Below, in pieces: positions 47,101 through 57,374 of a DNA stretch of 64,000 nt. Within the stretch, counting starts at the first letter, position 1, and each line of letters opens with the position of its first letter. The position numbers and the translations under genes are program-made. The notes beneath the pieces were generated by a model that was not told the DNA's origin, did no database searches, and worked only from the letters and a program-made list of their open reading frames with translations. Origin of the DNA: Avena insularis. Its lineage: Eukaryota > Streptophyta > Magnoliopsida > Poales > Poaceae. Location: NCBI GenBank assembly GCA_023614405.1, contig CM042689.1, forward strand, positions 275,473,533 to 275,537,532, read 5' to 3'.

Positions 47101-48858
47101 ATCAAGAGACCCAGGAGCACTACCCAGATCCTTCTCTCGCTTCAACTGAGCTGCCAGGCAAGCACTACCACATGCTTGCATACATATAGTACCTATTGCC
47201 TCTATATTATTCTTGCATCATTGAGTCGCGATTGCATTAAATTGAATCCCAAGTACTGCATAGCCTTTACTTTTAAACCCCACCGAAGCTTGTTCCCCTA
47301 TCCCATGAGCCATTACTACAGGAGTTGTTTGAGCCATGCGAGTCGTAGAACAACATGTGTAGGGTATGTGAGTGTATGATGGATAACGAGGTACCTAAAC
47401 AACTTAACTTTGAGTAGTAATGGGATAACTAATGAAAGTGGCATCGGTGAGCAATATTTGTTATTTGGTTTTCATGCTCACTTGTGTCCGTGGGACCCCG
47501 AGTACTTGATTCCTGTTCCTTGAATATTCGCTATCCACATCCAGGAGGCTTATGAACCCCGAGCCGAGCTTGATTCATTCTTATTTCTTGGGGCCACAAA
47601 GTAGTTTGGGGCTTTATTACTATACTGTACTTATGCCATGCTTTACTGCTTAATTTAAAATTGTGCGAGGAATGCACCTGTACTATTTAGGTAAGCGGAG
47701 TGTTTTCGCGGTATCGACAAGCCCAGTCACATATTTGGGTTCCCGATCGTTTCTGACCATTGACGCAAAAACTTGAGTCTGTCTCGAGCCAACTTCGCTA
47801 TGGTAGCTTAATGGGGTGGCCCCTGAAATATTTCTGAATCCTGTGATCGCTTTGTCGTGGCCTCGTTGGGTTTTGATTTGGTTTTCCGAGGTTGATCGAG
47901 TGTGTGTTGTTATTTGTGCACCTATGAGGTAAAACTTCTGAAGCCGTGTCCGCGGTTATGGACGACTTGGAGCACAGTTTCTCGATCATAGACAAGTATA
48001 ACTAAAGTACCGCTTTTAATTTGACTAAGTACCTGACTAGTAAATAGTGCAACACTCATGGAATGAATGATAAAACTGCCAACGGATGGGGGGTTGTTCG
48101 TCCACTTCCTCGTCGGTAAGCGAGGAGGAGGATGGATCTCATTAATATTACTGCTGTTATTAATTCACGGACATCCGTCTATCTATGGTTAGGCGGATGG
48201 TTAGCGAGTATCTATAGAATTGTTAGGGTTTATCTTTTGCTGCAATTGCGTCACCCCAGGTTGTGTCCCCTTTAGAGGCATAAAGACTTGCTGAGTACCC
48301 CTAGGGTCTCACACGATAAATTGTTTGATTTAGATGAACAAGTAAACTCGCAAGATGGATACTGGGTGGAGGAGACGGACGATGTGAGCAACGATCATTC
48401 GGTGTAGAGATTCCGAGAACGGGGATCCGTGAGATCTGTGGGCGGGATGTGTTTATTTATGGGGCATCTTATGCCGATTTGCTTCTTATCCGTACTCGGA
48501 TCTTGTTTTCCGCTTCCGCCTGATACTCTGATGTTTGATGTATGAGGAGATATCCTAAACTATTATATCTATCTAGGATATTTGGATCTTCTTGGTATGC
48601 GTTGCAATATTTCTATTTCTTTTAGATGGAATGGCTCTGAGGACTGTTGTATGGTGGCTTGCATACATACTCATTTGTGTATGTAGTTGATCCCTTCGCC
48701 TGCCGATTACGCCGCCCGTTCTTGTCCTGATGTTTGGAAATGGTTAGGACGGCCGAAAGGTCTACCTGTGAGTGGCATTTGGGCCCCACCGTACTATTTT
48801 AACCATTTCCGCTCATCCAGGCTTGTAACTAGGATCGTAATTCACCGAGGTAGTTACA
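44143..48858 (+). repeat. Gypsy-D 3' LTR (4716 bp)
   Basis: It is almost identical to the 5' LTR over its first two thirds. It carries 38 bp (45888-45925) absent from the 5' LTR between ACACC repeats, and many small indels relative to the 5' LTR after about 47400. Confidence 0.96.
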
Positions 48859-48863
48859 CGAAG
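48859..48863. repeat. Target-site duplication CGAAG, right of Gypsy-D
   Basis: Exact copy of 34101-34105. Confidence 0.96.
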
Positions 48864-49433
48864 GCGAGCAATAATGCGGTCCTTCTTGTCGAGCTGACGG
48901 CGACGAGACTGGCGATCCTTCACAAGCATGGTGATGGTCTGGTCCTTCTTGATTGCGATCGCATAGTTGTGGTTGGCGTAGGAGCGGGCATTGTCCAACT
49001 CCTTCTACCTGTCATACATCATGAAGCTGAGATGGTCCACCTGATGCTTCAGCTCCGGGTGACATGGTACCTCCAATGGCTATCCCATAGCATCACGCCT
49101 TGGGTAATACTCAATGTGCGTGCCCTTGACTTGATTGATGCTTTGCCCACACAGACGGGCAAGAGCTTCCTGCATGGCCCTGGCGAGTCGATCTAGCCAG
49201 TTGTTCTCTCTTAAGGTGAACTAGATTCCCTTTGAGGTGGGGGCTTCAATCTTCCCTTGGAGACTTGCAAAAATCAGCCATTGCAATTCTCCTCCTTGCT
49301 GATCGTTGAGCTGGGCTCCGAAGAACTCGGGGTGCGGGCGCTCCAGAAGTTCCGATAGTTGGTCCAAATCACGCTCAAAGATGAGATCTCCTCCATTGCC
49401 CAACTGATAGAACTTGCTATACTTCACATCCAT
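48859..49433 (-). pseudogene. Gypsy-A leader ORF, N-terminal part (accessory protein)
   Basis: Upstream of gag and in sense with it, a frame starts at ATG (49431-49433) with MDVKYSKFYQLGNGGDLIFE. It runs 190 codons to the Gypsy-D insertion, then continues at 34100 for a total of about 258 codons. Visible parts are an LxELLERPHPEFFG segment, an LARAMQEALARLCGQ amphipathic stretch, an HPELKHQVDHLSFMMYD segment and a basic, heptad-like region (KDRQSRRRQLDKKDRIIARL). The length, charge pattern and acidic end suggest a coiled-coil protein. It does not resemble gag, pol or an envelope protein. Three in-frame TAG codons (49218, about 49060 and about 49010) disable this copy. The role is unknown. Confidence 0.78.
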
Positions 49434-49647
49434 CTGTAAGAATATAAGATGAGTAAGTTAGTAGAGTGATCAAGTGTGTCAATTTTTATGTAAGTTTGCA
49501 AGAATTTTTGAAGGACATGAATTTTCATGAAAGAATCTAAGTGAGAAGAATGAGAATAATTTTTCATAAATACTCACTTCTTTTTGTTTGGAAACTAAGT
49601 TTTTGATTCAAGCGTCCATTCTAACTAGGGTCTCCTATGGTCAGGAT
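49434..49647 (-). other. Gypsy-A leader between PBS and accessory ORF
   Basis: About 215 bp of AT-rich untranslated leader with no feature I can assign. Confidence 0.6.
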
Positions 49648-49660
49648 GGCTCTGATACCA
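49648..49660 (-). other. Gypsy-A primer-binding site
   Basis: On the - strand TGGTATCAGAGCC begins three bases after the 5' LTR end. It matches the methionine-tRNA primer site and proves that the LTR at 49664 is the 5' LTR of a - strand element. Confidence 0.93.
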
Positions 49661-49663
49661 ACT

Positions 49664-50163
49664 TGTCAACACCAGGATTTTTAATCCCACATGCCTGTTA
49701 TGCCATACATTGCAATCCCAGGATAACCATTTTTGCGAGACACAGATTGGTACCATAGTTCATCATCCATTACACTCCATAATAAAGGTCTTACAAATAA
49801 AGGATCTCATGATCCAGTCTTAATACAATCAACGCAGTGGAATAATATAATAACGGTAGCATGGGCAAAGCTCCATCTTGATGGTCATTGGAAATGCTGA
49901 CGATGGGAGATGATCCTAGTTGTCATAGACTTCCTGCTGTCCATCATCCTGGTAGTCCTCCTCATAGTCTAGCCACGGGAATAGCCAGGGACAAAGACAT
50001 GAGTACTCTTTAAGTACTCGCAAACTATCACTAACAAGTAAAGAGGTCTCAAGTAGGAATCCTAAGCTCTAGGTTGTTTTGCAAAAAGCCAGGTTTACCT
50101 TAACTGAGTTCAGAAGCAAAGAAAACTAATCTAAGGTTTTATAACACCTAAGTGGGAACTTAG
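49664..50163 (-). repeat. Gypsy-A 5' LTR, first segment
   Basis: TGTCAACACC to the Copia-3 insertion; it aligns with 22571-23073. Confidence 0.93.
50159..50163. repeat. Target-site duplication CTTAG, left of Copia-3
   Basis: It recurs at 55035-55039. The empty site AACTTAGTTTTCATG is visible in the other LTR copy at about 23067. Confidence 0.96.
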
Positions 50164-50311
50164 TGTTAGACTAGACAATGTTGAGTCGGTTTTGATTTGT
50201 TAGAGTTTGTTTTAGAGTCGGTTTAAGTAATCTTGGCCGACAAGTTTTGTACCCTCATATATACTCTGTACCCCTCAAGCAATATTATTATGTAAGTCAA
50301 TCAAATTTATA
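50164..50311 (+). repeat. Copia-3 5' LTR (148 bp)
   Basis: TGTTAGACTAGACAATG to AATTTATA. It ends in TA rather than CA. A TATA-like CATATATACTC lies at about 50254-50264. Confidence 0.96.
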
Positions 50312-50322
50312 TGGTATCAGAC
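50312..50322 (+). other. Copia-3 primer-binding site
   Basis: TGGTATCAGAC directly abuts the LTR. It is the initiator methionine tRNA site with a late mismatch. Confidence 0.88.
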
Positions 50323-50338
50323 AATTAGATCCTAGGGC

Positions 50339-51640
50339 ATGGCGCTATCACCAACGCCGCCCCCTCCTCCCCCTCTCGACTACTTCACCAAAAAGGCCGC
50401 CGCCGCCGCTTCCCTGGGTGACGCCGGCCAAACCTCCAACACCTCCCTTGCTCTAACCTCTCCTACCCTCCCAACTATCCACTATGCCGATACAATCTCA
50501 TATGTTAGACCCTTTATTCCAATCACTTTAGATCTACCAAAGAATAATTACTACCATTGGTGTCATCTCTTCGAGGTTCATCTCGGTCGGTGCAATCTTC
50601 TCGACCACGTCGCCGACCATGCCGTTCCCTGGCCTACCGATCCTCGCTGGGCCAAGGACGACCTCGCCATCATCCAATGGATCTACCAGCGGGTGTCCAC
50701 TGAGATCTTCAATCTCGTGTTTCGCAACGCCACCAGCGCAGCCGCCCTCTGGGTGGCCCTTCGATAGCTTTTCCAAGACAATGTCGACGCCCGCGTCAAC
50801 ACCCTCCACACCGAGCTCTGCAACACCGTCCAAGGTGACTCTCCCATCGGCTTCTACTGTCAAAATCTCAAGACGATCGCCGATGAACTCCAGGAGCTCG
50901 GCGACCCCGTCGACGACCGACAACTGATCAACATCCTCCTCATCGGGCTCGGTGACCACTTCAAAAAGCAGGCCTCCTTTATTCCCATGATGCAGCCCCG
51001 CCCTACCTTCGCCGAGGTCCGATCTATGATGCAGGGGGCCGACCGTGCCCTCGCAAATAAAGAGGCACGCCATCAAGTTTTCGCCGCGATCCAGCGACCT
51101 CCTGCTGCTCCTGCGCTGCCTCCTCCATCACCGGTGCAGCCACCTCTGGGGTGGCGCCCTAGTCCGAACTACGGGGGCAAAAACCCTATCTTCCGGCCGC
51201 CTCGACCACCCACGGCTCCTCCCAGTGGCCCGACGCCTCTAGCCCCGGCACCTCCTGCATCTCCTAGCTGGCACCCGATGCACGACCCGTGGACAGGGCT
51301 TGTCCAGGCCTAGCCCATGCCCTGGACTGCGCCCTCTTCAATTGGTGCTCCCCCGGCGTACTCCGGCTTCTGGACACCGGGCATACGCCCCCATGCCGGC
51401 TCTCTGGGCCTCCTCGGCACTCGCCCTTCGCACCAAGCCTACATGACTGCACCAACCTACATGCCTGGTCCGACACACTACCAGTAGTACAATGCTCCAG
51501 CCCCTCCTTTGCCGTTTACTGGTGCCTACATGCCGATCTACACGCCATCACCACCTGCTCCGTTGCCTGCACCATCGCCGTCCTCTTCCTCGTCACCGAG
51601 CTGGGACCAAGCGGCGTTTATCCAGGCCATGAACCACTTT
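50339..51640 (+). pseudogene. Copia-3 gag, three in-frame stops
   Basis: Starts at ATG 50339 (MALSPTPPPPPP) shortly after the PBS, as in other short-leader Copia elements. The capsid core shows LPKNNYYHWCHLFEVHLG, WIYQRVSTEIFNLV and the SFIPMM and EVRSMMQGAD regions. TAG codons at 50765, 51311 and 51485 lie in one unbroken reading frame, and at least two are likely CAG-to-TAG changes. A long Pro-rich linker (from about 51090) replaces a zinc knuckle. I see no CX2CX4HX4C motif. The frame continues into protease. Confidence 0.92.
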
Positions 51641-53194
51641 GCTGCTCAAGGAAACTCAGGTACCGATTGGATTTTTGATTCTAGTGCTTCTAGTAACATG
51701 TCTTCTTCGAATAATATGCTATCAAATTTTTCCTCATCACCTTTTTCCTCTATAACTCTTGGCAATGGTTCTACTATCCCTATCTCCGGTGTTGGTAATG
51801 CACAACTTATCTCACCCACAAAACCTCTCCTCCTTCGTAATATTCTTGTTGCACCTGATCTCATTAAAAATTTAATCTCCGTTCGACAATTCACTCGTGA
51901 CAATCCTGTTTCTCTCGAATTTTACTCCTTTGGTGTTTTTGTGAAGGACTTTCTGACCAAGGCGGAGATCGCTCGCTTCAATAGTGATGGAGATCTCTAC
52001 TCCCTCCATGGTGTTCCCACGGCCGCTCAACCCTCATCCATGGTTGCCTCGGTCAATCTTTGGCATCAACGTCTAGGCCACCCCAATAAAATCGTCTTAG
52101 ATTCTCTCCTTAGTGATTTCTCTATTCCTTGTAATCGTGATAGTCATAATTCAATAGTTTGTGAATCTTGTCAACAAGGAAAACATGTGTGTCTTCCGTT
52201 CAATTCTTCTACTTCTTCTAGTAATTTTCCCTTCGAATTATTACATTATGATTTATGGACGTCACCTATTGAGAGTATTTCTGGTTTTAAGTACTATCTT
52301 GTGATCTTAGATGATTTCACTCATTATGCATGGACTTTTCCTTTACGCAAAAAATCCGATGTGCACACAATCTTTCTCAATTTTCAACGCTATGTTGCAA
52401 CTCACTTCTTTCTCCCCATTAGGTTCATCCAATGTGATAATGGCAAAGAATTTGACAACTACCAAAATCGCAATTTCTTTCTCCACCATGGCATTCTCCT
52501 CCGTTTTTCATGCCCCTACACTTCCCCTAAAAACGTCAAAGCTAAGAGATCTCTCCGCACTATAAACGATATTATTAGAACCCTTCTTATCCAAGATTCT
52601 ATGCCCCCACGTTTTTGGGCCAAAGCTCTCCGCACAGCCACATATCTCCTCAACATTCGTCCTTGCCAACTTAACCCACAAACCACGCCATACTACTCTC
52701 TCTTGCTATGTCATTCCAATTATCCTGAACTTCAAGTTTTCGGTTGTCTCTGTTTTCCAAATACCTATGTCACTTCACCTCATAAACTAGCCCCTAGATC
52801 TCTACCCTGCATTTTTCTAGGTTATTCCGATGAGCACAAAGGTTATAGATGTTTTGACCCAGTTTCTGGTCATATTCATATCTCTCGTCACGTTACTTTC
52901 GTTGAAAACTCTTTTCCTTTTGCCACACATACATCTCCCCATGATTCTGTCTCCACCGATCCCTCTCCCTCGACTCGTTCAGCTACACCACCTAATCCCC
53001 TACACATCCCAATATTCCCTACACAACCCCCTATGCCCGAACCTACATCCGCTGTGCCGGGCGTTTCGCTCACGACATTCTGCTGCCGTACCACCCTCTC
53101 CACACATGGCACATTCTCCTGCCGCTTCGCAAACCTCATCGAATGCATCACCCAACCCCACTGTCACACCACCCTCTTCGGCACCCACTTCTAA
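51641..53194 (+). pseudogene. Copia-3 protease and integrase with damaged active sites
   Basis: Continues in the gag frame. Protease is recognised by WIFDSSASSNM (51677-51688), where the family has DSGA, so the Gly next to the catalytic Asp is Ser. Integrase shows the zinc site WHQRLGHPNK and CESCQQGKH, then Asp in LHYDLWTSP and Asp in QCDNGKEF. The third acid is Lys (VKAKRSLRT where the family has a Glu-Arg pair), a GAG-to-AAG change. The C-terminal part has LQVFGCLCFPNTY and CIFLGYSDEHKGYRC. The frame then runs into a low-complexity linker and is lost near 53190 by a shift. Confidence 0.93.
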
Positions 53195-53267
53195 GCATGA
53201 TTCGTCTCCTTCCCTATAATTACCCTCCTATGTTATTCCTATTCCAGCACCCACCAATGATCATACT

Positions 53268-54344
53268 ATGCATACCCGCGGCAAATCTGGTTTTCAACTA
53301 CCCTACAAACGTCTTAATTTTTTAGCTCAACCCAACCTTTCTCCCATCCCAGAATCCTACAAATCCGCTCTTATCGATCCTAACTGGTCCGCTGCTATGA
53401 AAGAAGAATACCACGCCTTAGTTACCAATGATACATGGCAGCTAGTTCCTCGTCCTTCTAATTCAAACATTGTTTCTCGTAAATGGGTCTTTCGTCAAAA
53501 ATTTCACTCTGATGGTACTCTCTCTCGCTACAAAGCCCGCTGGGTATGCCGTGGCTATTCTCAACAACAAGGAATTGACTATGATGAAACCTTTTCTCCT
53601 GTTGTCAAACCAAGCACAATTCGCACCGTTCTTAGCATTATCGTTTCCTCTTCTTAGCCTATTCATCAACTCGATGTCAAAAACGCCTTTCTTCATGGTT
53701 CTCTTCAAGAAACTGTCTACTGTCAACAACCTTTGGGTTTTGAAGATTCTAGTTCACCCAATCATGTATGTCTTCTCAAAAAGTCTCTCTATGGCCTGAA
53801 GCAAGCACCTCGTGCGTGGTTTCAGCGCTTTTCTACATTCATCCAAACTATAAGGTTTCTTCCATCTCTCTCTGACACATCTCTCTTTGTCTATCAATCA
53901 AATAATAATATTGCCTATCTCCTCCTTTACGTTGATGACATTATTCTCATAGCCTCCACCCAAACTTTTCTCAACTCTATCATCTCTAGTCTTCAACACG
54001 AATTCTCTATGACTGATCTCAGTGTGCTTCATCATTTTCTGGGCATTGCTGTAACTCATGATTCTTCTGGACTTTTTCTTTCTCAACAGCAATACACTCT
54101 CGATCTTCTCTCTCTTGCCGGCATGTCGGACTCCCAACCATCCCGCACCCCCATCAACACCACTTCTAAATTTTCTTCTACCGGCGAATCATTCTCCAAT
54201 CCCACTCTATATCGAAGTCTCACAGGAGCACTTCAATATCTCACTCTTACACATCCTGAAATTTCCTATGTTGTTCAACAAGCATGCCTTTTCATGCATG
54301 ATCCTCGCCTTCCTCATTATAATCTAGTCAAAAGAATTCTTCGA
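53268..54344 (+). pseudogene. Copia-3 reverse transcriptase
   Basis: In a new frame, RT motifs run NDTWQLVPRP, SRKWVFRQKF, YKARWVCRGY, DYDETFSPVVKP, then after a TAG (53655-53657) [26 protein letters not shown] and the intact catalytic LLYVDD (YVDD at 53928-53939). The second part (to 54344) carries the LHHFLGI, LTGALQYLTLTHPEISY and MHDPRLPHYN regions. A TAG at 54345-54347 ends it. Thus RT keeps its catalytic Asp pair but is split by two stops. Confidence 0.94.
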
Positions 54345-54347
54345 TAG

Positions 54348-54877
54348 CTCAAAGGAACTCTTGATCATTGTCTTCATATTAATTCTTCTTCCCCAACAAC
54401 TTTGACAGCATATTCCGATGCAGTCTGGGCTAGATGTCCTGAGACTCGTCGGTCCACATCTGGGTACTGTGTTTTTCTTGGCAATAATTTGATTTCTTGG
54501 TCTTCTAAGCGTCAGCTAATGGTTTCTCGTTAAATGCTGCTAAGGTTGAGTACTGCGATTGCACATGCGGTTCTGACGTAGTATGGTTGCGTCAACTTCT
54601 TGCCGAGCTTCATCGCCCAATTCAGCAGGCTACCATTGTGTATTGTGATAATATCTCTGCAGTTTATATGGCGGACAACCCAGTTTAGCATTGGAGGACA
54701 AAACATATTGAAATCGACATACATTTTGTTTGCGAGAAGGTTTCTCTTGGACAAGTTCGTGTTCTTCATGTTCCAACCACGGCGCAATTTGCTGACATCT
54801 TCACCAAGGGGCTTGCTACTGCACCATTCATTGACATACGATCTAGTCTCAACGTCGTTGAGCTCGCCGATGAGACT
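54348..54877 (+). pseudogene. Copia-3 RNase H
   Basis: Domain pieces are LKGTLDHCLH, TAYSDAVWARC, TSGYCVFLGNNLISWSSKRQ, then a frameshift and stop near 54531, followed by VWLRQLLAEL, VYCDNISAVYMADNP, TKHIEIDIHF and FADIFTKGLA. A TAG (54686-54688) interrupts the last part. The frame reaches the PPT, where this family normally stops. Confidence 0.9.
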
Positions 54878-54886
54878 ATGGGGGGA
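54878..54886 (+). other. Copia-3 polypurine tract
   Basis: ATGGGGGGA immediately before the 3' LTR. Confidence 0.9.
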
Positions 54887-55034
54887 TGTTAGACTAGACA
54901 ATGTTGAGTCGGTTTTGATTTGTTAGAGTTTGTTTTAGAGTCGGTTTAAGTAATCTTGGCCGACAAGTTTTGTACCCTCATTTATACTATGTACCCCTCA
55001 AGCAATATTATTATGTAAGTCAATCAAATTTATA
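54887..55034 (+). repeat. Copia-3 3' LTR (148 bp)
   Basis: Differs from the 5' LTR at two positions; same TG...TA ends. Confidence 0.96.
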
Positions 55035-55039
55035 CTTAG
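55035..55039. repeat. Target-site duplication CTTAG, right of Copia-3
   Basis: Exact copy of 50159-50163. Confidence 0.96.
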
Positions 55040-57374
55040 TTTTCATGTTCACAACCCTGTTGTGGTCAAGTCAAAGTCATGATTCATTTCACAAGTCATT
55101 TTGAAAACATCTGACGACGGAACAATATGGCCAGTCCAACTGTATATAACCGCGGACGCGGCTATTTGAATAGTTTGACGCTCTGTAGAGGTGGTACACT
55201 TTCACCATAACATTTGATACATCCGTTAGGAACAATCCTGAATCACCATACTCAGTATGCGGATAATCAATCCTAACCTTCCAATTACACACCCTAGTAT
55301 AGGCACCTCTCCTATGAGTTTGGCCTCCCAACCATGACCATCTGTCATCTTGGGAACTGCACAGGTGGTCAATCATCACGAGGTAGCCTCATCTCAAACC
55401 TCGGCCGCAAGGGAACCCATACTAAGGTATATAAACTTCTACTCAAGCCCTACCCAAATTCGGGTATTGTGGTTGTACGATAAAATTGGAATGGTGTCGC
55501 ATGCCAACACAACCATCAGTTTTATAAAAAGGGCTAAGGCCCATGCCTCAACATTTTCATCATCAAAAATCGTCTGGTGCTCATAGCACATGTCAAAACA
55601 TCTCATTAGAATGACTCATCATTCTAAGGTTTTCATAATCCTTTTCACCAAGTATTCCTCTAAAGTGATCAAGTTTTATGCTTAGCACTAGTCACTAAAG
55701 TTGGGGGTAAACACTAATGAGTGGTGATAATCAAGTGTGACTTATCTAAGTATAATCTCATGCCTCAGGATGACATCTAATTATATCTAACTTAGGCCAA
55801 GTTTTATGCTCCTTATGCTACCTCTAAAATCTTTCCAAAATTCACAAGCACTAACTAGAAGTAAATAAAGAACTTTGATAAAGAAATAAAATAATCAAGC
55901 TTGCAAGTAAAACTGGGATTTGGTATAATCAGGTGGTATAATCACATGTGCTTAAGGCATATAGTTTGCATAGTTATCATTCAAGCGTTAGCTTGCAAAG
56001 TTCTAGCTTGCCTTGTGCAGTGTAGTGGTTGAAGTTCTCCTCCGCTTCCTATTCGTAGTAGTCGCCTTCCTCTTCGTATCCTTGGTCGGTACTAGCATCT
56101 AGAAATAAATACGAAGTACACAATCACCAAACAATACTTAACTACTTATATTTAGCACACAAAGGTTCACACTAGATGATCTAGCATCATCACAATCATC
56201 ACAAGAAATAAGGCAATAGTCTTATTTCTTTTATTTTAGAAAGGTAATTTCTACTCATTGAAAAACTACTTAAGATTTAATATTCTCCAATTAAAACATG
56301 GGATCCTGTTGACACATGTCATCACCACATATTTTAATACTTGGGAATGTGATTTAAAGTGGTGTCACAATTTAATAATGTTTAACCTTATTATTTTAAT
56401 TAATTAAAGTGAATATAAATGCCTATGGGGCATTCTTTTATTACTAGTCCATTATTACTGCAAGTAAACTTAGATATTTTTATATATTCAGAAAGGTCTT
56501 GTCAAATGTGATTTTTGAGAGTTGGAATCAACTCAAAAGCATTTACGGTTGATTTTTGAAAAATATTTGAATGCAGAAAAGTCTGTGCCTTGTTATTTTT
56601 AATATAGGTGATCTATAATTTCAAATGGTTTGAATCCAACGGGCTTGGATTAATAATTTCCATACCTTTCTAACAAAATTGGTTTCATGCTATTTGGTTC
56701 AGTAAAACTCTCTGGATTGATTTTTGAATTAACAGGCAAAACTAGGTTTGAAACTAAATAGATAAATCTAAATTCAAACTACTGGGTCGCGCGGGAGAGC
56801 TAGTTGGGCCGGCCCACTGCGCACAATGTGCACGCGGGCTGGTTAAGCGGTGTCCCCATGCGTCAGTGAGACAGGGGTTCGCGAAGGGGTACCGGTGCGA
56901 TTACGACCATAGGATTAGACTAAGGATCAATGACTCATGACCATTGTACTCGTCGAACAGAACACGACGGGGGATAACCCTAGCATGGCCAGTGGGGGTC
57001 TGGGGCGGCTCACCGGGGCTTAGGCGATGGTCGGTGATGGGGGCGAATGACGAAGTCGACGACGGCGGTTCTCCTGGTACTAGCGACTCCTCCTAGGTGG
57101 CTCCAATCGACGACGCCCTTCTCCTCCAGTAGCGACAGGCTCCGATGGAATTTCGGCAAGGGAGAGCTCGCCTTGCTCCGGGAAGAGGTGGGAAGGATCA
57201 GTGAGAGGTGGAGAGTGAACTGGTGTGAAGAAAACAAGCGGGGGAGGCCTCCTTTTATAGGCGAGCGAGAGAGGTCGAGCGACATGGGTAGTGCTTGTCG
57301 GGGTCGGGGTTACAGCGAGATACGGGCATGGCTGAGGCTAGGGATGGTGCGCGGTATCCTAGCGGTGCTCAACG
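55040..57374 (-). repeat. Gypsy-A 5' LTR, second segment
   Basis: Aligns with 23074-25408 of the 3' LTR and ends at CAACG, where Gypsy-B begins. The rest of this LTR must lie beyond the window. Confidence 0.92.

Larger units (their letters stand above)
34106..48858 (+). mobile_element. Gypsy-D, full-length chromovirus with 4.7-kb LTRs
   Basis: Two nearly identical LTRs (34106-38804 and 44143-48858), a PBS, a PPT and a perfect CGAAG duplication define a 14.75-kb element. The order protease, RT, RNase H, integrase, chromodomain marks a Tekay/Del-like chromovirus. Pol is one frame broken only by three stops (40812, 42669, 43359). Gag has frame changes. It is younger than Gypsy-A, which it splits inside the leader ORF. 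Confidence 0.97.
50164..55034 (+). mobile_element. Copia-3, Ale/Retrofit-like element with 148-bp LTRs
   Basis: Two 148-bp LTRs (two differences), a PBS, a PPT and a perfect CTTAG duplication bound a 4871-bp element. The order gag, protease, integrase, RT, RNase H is Copia. Short LTRs, a single gag-pol frame and a Pro-rich linker suggest the Ale/Retrofit lineage (inference). The uninterrupted target site exists in the Gypsy-A 3' LTR, which confirms the insertion. It is defective by several stops, two frameshifts and mutated catalytic residues. Confidence 0.97.
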
